Source: Azolla pinnata (lineage: Eukaryota; Streptophyta; Polypodiopsida; Salviniales; Salviniaceae). From it: DNA of 27,262 nucleotides. Under the pieces are notes generated by a model, which saw only the letters and a list, made by a program, of their open reading frames with translations, was not told the origin of the DNA and searched no databases. Position numbers and translations under genes: made by a program. The number at the start of each line of letters is the position of its first letter. Positions within the stretch are counted from its first letter, which is position 1. The stretch lies in assembly GCA_037176905.1 (NCBI GenBank), contig JBBBWG010005947.1, positions 1-27,262 of the forward strand, given 5' to 3'. Shown one piece after another: positions 1-8,003 of the stretch.

Positions 1-116
1 CCGCCGCCGCCGCCCGCCGCTTGCCGGGCGTAGGCCTTGATGATGTTGAAGAGCTGCCAGAGGCCGATGATCAAGAACCCTGCCCCCGGCGCAACGTGGC
101 CGATCAGCGTGCCCAT
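1..116 (-). CDS. TMEM45/DUF716-family membrane protein, N-terminal fragment
   Basis: Reading leftwards from the ATG at 116-114, the frame is open to the window edge (38 codons). It begins MGTLIGHVAPGAGFL, followed by IIGLWQLFNIIKAYAR. A glycine-rich first hydrophobic segment of the form 'GHxxPGxxFxxxGLWxLFN' is characteristic of plant TMEM45/DUF716 proteins, which are multi-pass membrane proteins of poorly defined function. The coding part is GC-rich and turns into a Gly/Ala-rich stretch (GGC/CCG repeat) at the edge. Only the first of several expected membrane segments is in view, so integrity of the gene cannot be judged. A G-rich leader and a TATA-like tract lie upstream (at higher coordinates), in the right orientation. 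The family call rests on one short conserved segment. Confidence 0.72.
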   Translation of the reverse strand, partial: MGTLIGHVAPGAGFLIIGLWQLFNIIKAYARQAAGGGG

Positions 117-188
117 GTTCCCCGACTCGAATCGGATCGGATCGGATCCAATCGAATCGAACACCAGGCACTGCAGAAATCGACGCTT

Positions 189-212
189 CCCTCCCTCCCT
201 CCCTCCCTCCCC
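189..212 (-). repeat. G-quadruplex-type GGGA repeat in the probable 5' leader
   Basis: The + strand reads CCC at 189-191, 193-195, 197-199, 201-203 and 205-207 and CCCC at 209-212, each separated by one T. The - strand therefore has six G-runs with single-A loops, about 73-96 nt upstream of the TMEM45/DUF716 start codon. If transcription starts near the TATA-like tract at about 500, the tract lies in the 5' UTR on the sense strand. Folding and effect on translation are inferred. Confidence 0.6.
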
Positions 213-490
213 TTCTTGATCGCAGTGATAGCACCGCACTGCAGTTCAACTCAGCAGAGCAGCCTGATGATGATCGATCTCGCGGCCTCCTCCTCCGCTC
301 GATTCCTCATCTCATCGCTCATCTGATCCGTCATCGCTGCAGTCAATCGAGTCGCTGATTCACTCTTTCTGGAGTTAAAACCCGGTGATCGTCGTCGGAT
401 CTCGCACTCGGCTCATGCTTGGCTTCCTCTCCCTCCAATCATCATCATCATCTGAATCGATCGGGTCGGGGATGGATCAAAAGCGCGCTG

Positions 491-510
491 TATTTATATA
501 TATATATATA
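491..510 (-). promoter_or_regulatory. TATA-like tract upstream of the TMEM45/DUF716 gene
   Basis: An alternating TA tract reads TATATATATAAATA on the - strand, about 375 nt upstream of the start codon at 116. It would fit a TATA box with a leader of roughly 350 nt. A TA microsatellite without promoter function would look the same. Confidence 0.3.
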
Positions 511-922
511 CAGGGATCAGAGAAGCACGGCGATTGCGTGAGAATCAGGAAGGGAATTGAAGGAGTGGAAACAAAAATTGAGCAAAGATCGCCCACACGT
601 CATGCCTTACCTATTCCTCCTAATTTTGGCCAAGCTATTATCATGGCCCACAGTAATCTGTTTTCAATGCCCCGCTGACCTCCATCCCTTAATCGGCTCT
701 TTCCAGACCGATCTCATGGATTATATATTAGTTAATCGCCAAGCTCTTAATTCGGAGCATCACCGTGATCAATCGGTGGTGGCTACACTAATCTCATGGC
801 TTGCTAATTACGCCTTCTTATCTCAATCAGCAGGCTTGCTCCTCTAATTTATCGTCGCGATCATTCGCATCGCCAAATTATGCCCCGTTTGCTGCCTGCA
901 CTATCAATCGATCGATCCATCG

Positions 923-1025
923 GATCGAATCGTGAATCGAGAATCGAGAATCGGATCGAATCGTGAATCGAGAATCGTGAATCGGATCGAATCGTGAATC
1001 GAGAACCGTGAATCGGATCGAATCG
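923..1025. repeat. 31-bp tandem repeat, 3.3 copies
   Basis: Three units of 31 bp start at 923, 954 and 985, and a partial copy runs 1016-1025. Each begins GATCGAATCGTGAATCGAGA and they differ at only a few positions (GAGAATCG versus GTGAATCG endings). Each unit is itself made of a degenerate 7-8-bp GAATCGN word, so this is a higher-order repeat on a simple sequence. No gene was recognised around it. Open frames crossing it on the - strand are repeat artefacts. Confidence 0.9.
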
Positions 1026-2379
1026 ATCGATGCCGATATTCCGATTCTATTTCCCATCCCTGCAGCAGCAGGTGCGCCGGATTCGCGAAACGAATCAAAA
1101 CAGCAAATCACAGCAACAAAGTTCAAGCAGCGATTAAACGGCCCATCCGATCGTCGATCGGATCGATTCATTCATTCATCCCATCGGGGCTGTGCCCACG
1201 TACGTACGCATACATTTCGCTCACACCATCCTCCTGATGAGAGGCTTTCATGCTTTCGCAACGATGTGTGTGATCGGATCGTCCGAAACCGAAACGAGCA
1301 GCCCTCTCTTTTATCGACAATGACACGATGATCAACGATCGGGCAACACGTTCTGGAAAAACAAGATTCAGAGACAAGATTCAACCAAGGAAGGATTCTG
1401 CGGATCATTGATTCATTTAATGTGGATGTGATATCCATTCGATGGTTTCCGCCCGGTTTCAAAATTTAATTTCTGCAGCACCAATTAGCAGAATCATCAT
1501 CAGATCGTGTATATGGGACTGATCACGCAAGTTCGGATCGTCATCAGATCGTATCGTTTTTGCAGGTGGAGGAGACGATCAATCTGGCAATTATCACGAG
1601 CGAATCGATCAATCCATCCATCAGTCCAGCAATACTCCATCAATCCATCCAATGCCCATGATCCATCATACCACACATCCGATTTTCATGAATTGCTCGG
1701 ACTTTCGTGCGAATTTGAAACGGCATTGGATATTGATCGCGATATAATCTGCTCACAAACCTCGTGACGACGAATCGAAGCCGCTTCCAGAGATTTGAGA
1801 AAGAAATGCAGGGCGAAGAGTCTACGGACTCCATCTAAGCGCAAACATCTAGCTGCTGAATAGATTGATGCACGCGGCGGCCCCGCCACATCAACTAACT
1901 GCGAGAAGATCTAGAAGCCAATTTGCATTCAATTTGTGCGGGCGGGGCATAGATTTTGAACGCCGCTGGCTGGATTTCGATCTGGTTTTGCTATGAATTC
2001 ATTCATACCAACGTCATTGTACAGAAAAGCGTGGAGAAGAAAGAAAGGGGCAGTTTGCATCCAAATCCCGCTGCAGAGCTTGTTGCGTGAGGGCAACGTT
2101 TTCCCCCTCTTCTTTTCTTCCTGCAAAAACTTAGATACCAAGTCAAAGGTTCTTAAGAAGCTTCGCCATAGCTTGAAGCTCCAGCTGCTTAAAAGCTTAG
2201 CTTAGCTTAGCTAGAAACTTGACCCCCACGTATCTTTAGGTTTGGATTTTGGCTGTGGCGCCAGATCATCATCAGCCCTATCCGAATAAAAAATGATCAC
2301 GATACCCTTCTTTTGCTAGATCGTGACGATGGTCGTGATGATCGTTGGTTCATGGCCCGAGCGAAAAGGATCAAGATTT
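1026..2379. other. Intergenic, no gene recognised
   Basis: This stretch is rich in GATC, ATCGAT and (A)ATCC words, for example near 1610-1670. It has an AGCTT-type short repeat near 2187-2212 (AGCTTAGCTTAGCTTAGCTAG). The frames of 60-107 codons present show no family resemblance and have no splice-supported extension. I see no RNA gene. Confidence 0.5.
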
Positions 2380-2488
2380 TTCTAGAATGGTCTAGACTTC
2401 AAAGATTGTAAGGTGTTCTAGAAGATTGTAGATTGTTGTACAATCTTTTAGATTGTTCTAGAAGATTTTAGATTGTTCTAGAAAGTTC
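2380..2488. promoter_or_regulatory. Cluster of heat-shock-element-like TTCTAGAA motifs
   Basis: TTCTAGAA occurs at 2380-2387, 2416-2423, 2456-2463 and 2476-2483. The last continues as TTCTAGAAAGTTC (2476-2488), a perfect three-unit alternation of TTCnnGAAnnTTC, the consensus bound by heat-shock factors. The flanks repeat GATTGT/AGATT words, so the cluster may simply be a local tandem repeat or repeat-element debris. No gene start was recognised within 2 kb on either side, which weakens a promoter reading. Confidence 0.3.
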
Positions 2489-2584
2489 AAGAGTTTTCTC
2501 TATTACAATAATGACTATATTATTGTAGCATTTGTCATTTCACGTCATGATAGGCTACCTCAATGTTTAGGTTTCGGATTATAT

Positions 2585-2655
2585 ACTTAGGGTTAGGGTT
2601 GGCGCCATGACTTGGTTTAGGGTTAGAGTTCGGGTTAGGATCATGATAGGGTTAC
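2585..2655. repeat. Interstitial telomere-like TTAGGG words
   Basis: The stretch holds TTAGGGTTAGGGTT at about 2588, then GGTTTAGGGTTAG, GGGTTAGG and AGGGTTA spaced over some 70 bp. It is degenerate and short, so it is not a telomere. Such words recur in plant intergenic DNA and 5' regions. Confidence 0.45.
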
Positions 2656-3304
2656 CGCTGGTTAGGTTGGGGTAGTAGTGGGTGGATTCATGTCGAGGAG
2701 AGCAGTGCAGTGCATGCTGATCTTCTTCCTCGTCCCCGAGGAAACTGAAGTAATCAGACTGAGCTGATCGGAGCAGAGTGATGCTCGAGCAGCTGCTTGC
2801 TTGCCCAGGAGATCAGTCGATAGCATCAGCCGCTTCTGCTGCCTTTGCCAACCGCATTGCCCTCATGACGTTGTCCATCATTCGAGTTATTTGAACTTGT
2901 CGTGAATCCAAAATCGCCTGAGATCAGCATGCACCGTGGGCAGCTACAGATATATAAACAACAAAGCCGACCAGGAACTTGGTTTAAAAACAGAAGACGG
3001 TTAGATTATCAGCTGTTTCAAAAGCACTTTATCGACCCCAGCCAATCATCCTGTTGACCTGCAAAATTAATTTAAACATCACTGGCTCGTTCAGTCGGTG
3101 TCAGTCTGGCTGCTACCGTTGGTTTCGTTAAACCCCCGCCTTAACTGTACAAAGTACCACCATTGGAGCTCAATCACTACATTGACAATCTTCCACCACC
3201 TCATTGGATCGGAATCTAGACCTTACGAGTCTTCTGCTGCACAAGCTGCGTAATCAGAGTCGCGCGGTTGACTTCTTTAATCAGAAGAAGCCAGGTATTC
3301 TCTT

Positions 3305-3505
3305 TTAAAACATATCCATGAGCAAGGAACAAATGTACTCATAGGCCTGGCCATGGTTTTGTCTCAGGGCATGGTGTGCCCCGAACGTGGGCTCGTCAAA
3401 CAAGAGAACATGCAAGTCGAAGAATTATAAAAAGATTCGAGAGACGACATATTCTCGCTGATTCGACGATTTTATGATCGACCACACATTCGCCATGTTC
3501 CTTCC
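3305..3505 (-). pseudogene. Possible decayed coding remnant with an ABC-ATPase-like motif
   Basis: One - strand frame reads SSNQREYVVSRIFL, then a stop (TAA at 3427-3425), then FFDLHVLLFDEPTFG and further residues to a TAA at 3307-3305. Hydrophobic-LLFDEPT is the Walker B form of ABC ATPases, and a Q-rich element sits about 21 residues before it, where the LSGGQ signature would be. No Walker A was found and the frame is interrupted. The resemblance is short and may be chance. If real, it is a dead fragment. Confidence 0.15.
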
Positions 3506-4086
3506 TATGAGACAATACTGCTAAAGAAATGTTGGCCAGCAACACAAGTCGTCGATCATAGTTGTAGCGGACAATCCATGAACAATTAACAGATGCCTTC
3601 TTGCATTGCATTGCAATTTGGTAGGCGATTCAAGGCCTGGAGATCATCGATGATTGGTCTTATACCTCTAGAGGCATCATGATGGGCCCCTAATCTGCAG
3701 TCTTTTGCCAGATTATGAGCTGTATAGTGGTCATGAACACATTGTTTTATATGTACATGCTTGATGTTGGGTTCTCGGGCACCAGATGCAATTATAGAAC
3801 AAATTCGAGAACGTGTGTTTGCGTTTGAGAATTATTTGTTGATTCGAGTTTGAAGGAAAACCTTAAAGTTTGATTTGATTTCTTTCTATACTCTCAATAG
3901 ATGAATGGATACACAAACATTATTGTACGTTTTTGTGTTATGGCTCATATTGGCCTAAGCAGACATTAAACACACGCACGCACGCACACATGATATGGCT
4001 TAATTATTCGTAAACGGAGAAAAAAAGTACATAAGATTACGATTACTTAATGAGAAACTGATGAATTAAGTAAAAATTTGACACCA

Positions 4087-4210
4087 GCATATTCCCTTCA
4101 TTTTCAAGCAAATGTCGATCGAAATGCTAGAAGAATAGAGACTTTTATGCACTGCGGCATATTCCCTTCATTTTCAAGCAAATGTCGATTGAAATGAGCC
4201 TAGAAGAATA
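4087..4210. repeat. 70-bp tandem duplication
   Basis: A block starting GCATATTCCCTTCATTTTCA at 4087 recurs at 4157. The first about 40 bp are nearly identical (ATCG versus ATTG), and both end CTAGAAGAATAG after a small indel. The offset is 70 bp. The surrounding DNA (about 3620-4480) is AT-rich and I recognise no gene in it. Confidence 0.85.
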
Positions 4211-4916
4211 GATTCATGAAATGTCATTAGAAGAACGAGAATTGGACGCACTATGGGTTGTGTTTTTTCCGGGGTTCGATTTCCAAACAAATGGAATGCC
4301 ATTAAGAATTCTGGAACATTTAATGAAATGCGAGAAAGAAGAAGAATTTGGTTTGGTTTGCTTTGGTTTTGTTTTTCTCCATTCATTTGCAAACAAACGA
4401 AATTAATTATGCAAGAAGGACAAGAATTCTGCAGACAATGGTTTGGTTAGAATGCGAAATTAGATCATCTTTGGGAGTGCAAGAATATTGGGCTCTAAAT
4501 GTGGCATGATGCATGAATGAATGGATTTGATCGATCGATTGAATGAATTATTCATGTGGGTATATATCATTGTCTCTCTCTGATTCCTTTCTTTCTTTCT
4601 TAATTCTCATCGATCAGACGAGGTTCTCAAATCAAGATCAATCGCATGTCAGTTGCAGGAGCTGCATGATGATCTGCTCGCTAAAAATGTTGATGATCAA
4701 ATCCCGCAGCTGCAGGAACCATCTGATCATCGGATAATTCGCTCGCATCTGTTAATAATGATCTGATCCGGTTGTGCTACAGAAACGTAAATGCGCCGAT
4801 CATGGGGTGGAGATGGATCTGAATCGAGGATATATCGATCTGAATTCCATCCAAGAGGGGGTTGCTGATGATCGATAATGATCACCAGCTCGCGCATGAT
4901 ATATTAATTCCATAAC

Positions 4917-5376
4917 GTCCTTGAAATGATCAGATCGATCTGATCGAATCGATCAATCGATTAATTCACTAATGTCCTTGGAATGATCTGATCGATCGAT
5001 CGATCGATTAGAGAATTCTTAATTCTCTAATGTCCTTGGAATGATCTGATCGATCAATTAGAGAATTCTTAATTCTCTAATGTCCTTGGAATGATCTGAT
5101 CGATCGATTAGAGAATTCTTAATTCTCGAATGTCCTTGGAATGATCTGATCGATCGATTAGAGAATTCTTAATTCTCGAATGTCCTTGGAATGATCTGAT
5201 CGATCGATCGATCGATCGATTAGAGAATTCTTAATTCTCTAATATCCTTGGAATGATCTGATCAATCGATCGAATTGATTGATTTATTAATTCCATAACG
5301 TCCTTGGAATGATCTGATCGATCGAATTGATCGATTGATTAATTCTATAGCGTCCTTGGAATGATTCTGGTCGATC
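4917..5376. repeat. Minisatellite of 50-62-bp units, nine copies, upstream of the PLA2 gene
   Basis: The landmark GTCCTTGGAATGATCTGATC (with minor variants) starts at 4917, 4974, 5032, 5082, 5132, 5182, 5244, 5300 and 5352. Spacings are 57, 58, 50, 50, 50, 62, 56 and 52 bp. Length differences are largely due to an internal (CGAT)n tract. The central units carry GAGAATTCTTAATTCTC, an inverted repeat with 7-bp arms, and the CGAT tract is also self-complementary. The outer copies are more diverged, so the homogeneous centre (5032-5240) is the youngest part. The array ends about 440 bp before the PLA2 start codon. Confidence 0.92.
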
Positions 5377-5815
5377 GAATCAGACTGATCAATACGATCG
5401 ATTCGATCCACAATCTGATTACTGTTGCAGAAGAATTAAAAAGGAAAAGAATTTTGCAGCAATCATAGCTTTTGAGATGGCAAAAAGGTAAGACGACAGA
5501 AAAAAAAAAAGACTAGCAGAGAATCAAATGGATTCTATGATTCTATACGCAGAGCATCGCTGCATGAAAACCGTGATTTCTCTCTCTCTCTCTCAGACTG
5601 CAAAAAGAGACAAATCGTACCATCATCTTCGTATTGCTGCTGCGTGAAAATCAAAGCCCTAACCATTTTTTACTGGCTCCGGGGCGGGAATCATTTCGGC
5701 AGCTCAAAACAATATGCTGCAATCCGATCGATTCCCGTATGTTTTGATGATCGGATCATCTGCGCCAGTTCTTGATCAGATCCGAGTACGACTCATCATC
5801 TGATCCAGCTCCATC

Positions 5816-6137
5816 ATGATGGGCCGTCGCTTACCGCAGCTACGCATCCTAGCTGCTCTGATCCTCCTGTCGTCTTATCATTTGAGCTGCACTAGCTGCT
5901 CCTCGCTGCGCCGATCCAAGACGTCCCTGTTGATCCTCAACGCCACGAAGCAGCTGCTTCCAGACCAGCTGCAGGTACTGTAATTACACCCATTTGATCA
6001 CTGTAATCAAGCAGTATCGGTTGGAATCGCTTCCTGATCAGCTGATGATATTATTGATCATCGGCGAGCTGATTAATCCCGATCAGCCGGCGGCGCTTCA
6101 ATACATTGACCGATATCGATCTGATCGTATTCAATAA

Positions 6138-6171
<34 letters not shown>

Positions 6172-7933
6172 GTGATTATCAGGCAGCGCCGGGAGCTGGT
6201 TGCAGCAGGAGATGCGAGTCGAAAGACTGCCTGTGTAAGTAAGAGCAGCGACTAATTTGATCTCTAATTAGCCCTAAACCCTAATTAGCTCTAAACCCTA
6301 ATTATCCCTTAACCCTATGGCCTGCACGACTAATTAATGCAAAGATCATGATGCAGATGGAATAAATTACGTCCCTAAACCCTGATCCCCATCGCCAGCT
6401 GCAACATTAATTAATGCAAAGATGATCATGCAGATGGAATAATTACGTCCCTAAACCCTGATCCCCATCGCCAGCTGCAACATTAATTAATGCAAAGATG
6501 ATCATGCAGATGGAATAATTACCCGAAACCCTAATTAACTTAACCCCATCGCCTACAAGATTGAATGCACGATGTCGGTCATGCAAATCATGGAACTCAA
6601 TGTGGCAGTATCATCAATCAAATATCCGTGATCTGATCATGTGGTAATGATGAATGGCTAGTTCCTCCGTTGCTGCGCTACGGCAAGTACTGCGGGATCG
6701 GGTACACAGGATGCCCCGGCGAGAAGCCATGCGATGCTCTCGACGCCTGCTGCCAAGATCACGACGCCTGCATCGGCACTGACCCAAGTACGTGCTAATT
6801 AATCTCTCTTCTTCTTCTTCTTCTTCTAATTCTTCCTGAAATCGACTGATCATCGATCCTCTGTTGTCCAACGGCCAGCTTAATATTATAATTAATGATT
6901 CGAATAAACACGGGCTGTACATGGCCGATCATCCTGCTAATCACAGCCTAATGATCCTTCATTAATCAATCGCTTGGTAGCGTGTAAGTCGTCGCTTCCC
7001 ATTTATGTGGCCATCCCAATCGCAGCGGCGCGTATCAAAATTAATCGCCGATCACTAATTGCTTAGTAGCCGCGCGTTAATTATCGCTAGTTCCCATTTA
7101 TATCGTTATCCTAATCGTGGCGGCAGCGTATGAATTAATCGCTAATCGCTAGTCGCTTGGTAGTTTGTTAATTACTGCCTCGCATTATAAGGATCGTCAT
7201 CCCAAGCGCGGCGTGCATAAAGTCATCGTTGATCACTAATTGCTTGGAGGGGTGTTTGTTAATTATCGCTTTCCCTGCGTAACGATCATCCAAATCGCGG
7301 CGTGGTTTAGGTATAAATTAATCGTCGATCACTAATTGCTCGGAAAGGGTGTTAATTATCGCTTTCCTTGCATAACGATCATCCCAATCGCGGCGTGGTT
7401 TAGTTATAAATCAATCGTCGATCACTAATTGCTTGGAAGGGTGTTAATTATCGCTTTCCCTGCATAACGATCATCCCAATCACGACATAGGTTAGTTATA
7501 AATCAATCGTCGATCACTAATTTCTTGGAAGGGTGTTAATTATCGCTTTCCCAGCATAACGATCATCCCGATCGCAACGAGGTTTAGGGTTCACTAATCA
7601 CTAATTGCACGGTGGTGTGTGCTAATCGCTTCTCATTGATGATCATCGACCCAATCGCTTACAGGCAACTACCTGAACGCGACATGCAACAGGAAGCTGC
7701 TGGAGTGCGTGCTCGCGTTCGAGGTGTCGGGAGCTCCGCAGTTCCGGGGGGCGACATGCAGTAGGCTCACCGTGTGTACGTCGATGGAGATCTCGATGGC
7801 CATCGCATTGCGCATCCATCACAACAATGGCACCAGCGACAATTCGACCACTAATTCCAAGTCTGGCTTGCCCACTGCATCTTCTTCTGAATCTTCTGCT
7901 ACCACGTCCGGTGCCGCAATGCCTCGTCCTTAA
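5816..7933 (+). CDS. Secretory phospholipase A2, plant type (four exons)
   Basis: Predicted secreted Ca2+-dependent enzyme releasing the sn-2 fatty acid from phospholipids. Exons are 5816-5974, 6183-6234, 6662-6787 and 7665-7933, all introns GT-AG, giving 201 aa. Residues 11-28 are a hydrophobic signal peptide. Exon 2 gives CSRRCESKDC. Exon 3 carries the Ca2+ loop YGKYCGIGYTGCPG (77-90) and the catalytic motif CCQDHDAC (100-107; His104, Asp105). Exon 4 gives NYLNATCNRKLLEC. Twelve cysteines at 60-144 match the six-disulfide plant pattern, and Cys150 is extra. A Ser/Thr-rich tail (about 165-201) is longer than usual. An in-frame TGA at 5801 precedes the start. The second ATG (5819) is an equally possible start. 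All three introns hold tandem repeats (separate entries). Family is near certain. Exon 1 and the acceptor at 6182 are the least certain parts. Confidence 0.92.
6138..6170 (+). repeat. (GAT)11 microsatellite next to the intron 1 acceptor
   Basis: Eleven perfect GAT units end 12 nt before the intron 1 splice acceptor (AG at 6181-6182). They occupy the place where a polypyrimidine tract is expected. The acceptor choice is supported by the conserved CSRRCES sequence in the exon that follows. Confidence 0.9.
6263..6540 (+). repeat. Intron 2 tandem repeat, about 76 bp, with AAACCCTAA words
   Basis: ATTAATGCAAAGAT recurs at 6333, 6410 and 6486 (spacing 77 and 76), with the same order of CATGCAGATGGAATAA and CCCTAAACCCTGATCCCC in between. 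Roughly 2.8 copies fill most of intron 2 (6235-6661). Exact AAACCCTAA (telo-box) words stand at 6276, 6293 and 6526, with near-matches at 6377 and 6454. Confidence 0.85.
6798..6828 (+). repeat. CT/CTT microsatellite at the start of intron 3
   Basis: TCTCTCTTCTTCTTCTTCTT lies just inside intron 3, about 15 nt after the donor (GT at 6788). Confidence 0.75.
6966..7660 (+). repeat. Intron 3 minisatellite, about 92-bp units, seven to eight copies
   Basis: The landmark TTAATTATCGCTTTCC, with variants, has AATTATCGC-type cores at about 6986, 7079, 7170, 7261, 7354, 7446, 7538 and 7624. Spacing is about 91-93 bp until the last unit, which is shorter. Each unit also contains ATCATCCCAATCGCGGCG and GATCACTAATTGCTTGG. 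Copies from 7261 to 7580 are nearly uniform, while both ends are diverged. The last unit runs into the intron 3 acceptor (AG at 7663-7664), so the splice site appears to sit inside a degenerate copy. Confidence 0.92.
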
Positions 7934-7980
7934 TCGGTAGCAGATTGCTATTGCCATGTATGTAAATCCCGTAGAACCCC

Positions 7981-8003
7981 AAACCCTAATTCCTAAACCC
8001 TAA
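7981..8003 (+). promoter_or_regulatory. Two telo-box words downstream of the PLA2 stop codon
   Basis: Exact AAACCCTAA occurs at 7981-7989 and 7995-8003, about 50-70 nt after the PLA2 stop codon, probably in the 3' UTR. In plants this motif is bound by telomere-repeat-binding Myb proteins. A role here is inference. Confidence 0.4.

Noticed and set aside
1993-2205. 70-codon + frame and its overlapping antisense partner
   Set aside because: Low-complexity, Lys/Leu-rich, no domain, no promoter or splice evidence.
4917-5376. CRISPR-like array
   Set aside because: The repeat is regular, but the 'spacers' are the same CGAT and GAGAATTC words in every unit, and the genome is a plant nuclear one. 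It is a minisatellite.
7643-7957. 104-codon antisense frame over PLA2 exon 4
   Set aside because: It is a shadow of the real exon. The + strand carries the conserved PLA2 cysteine pattern and a proper acceptor.
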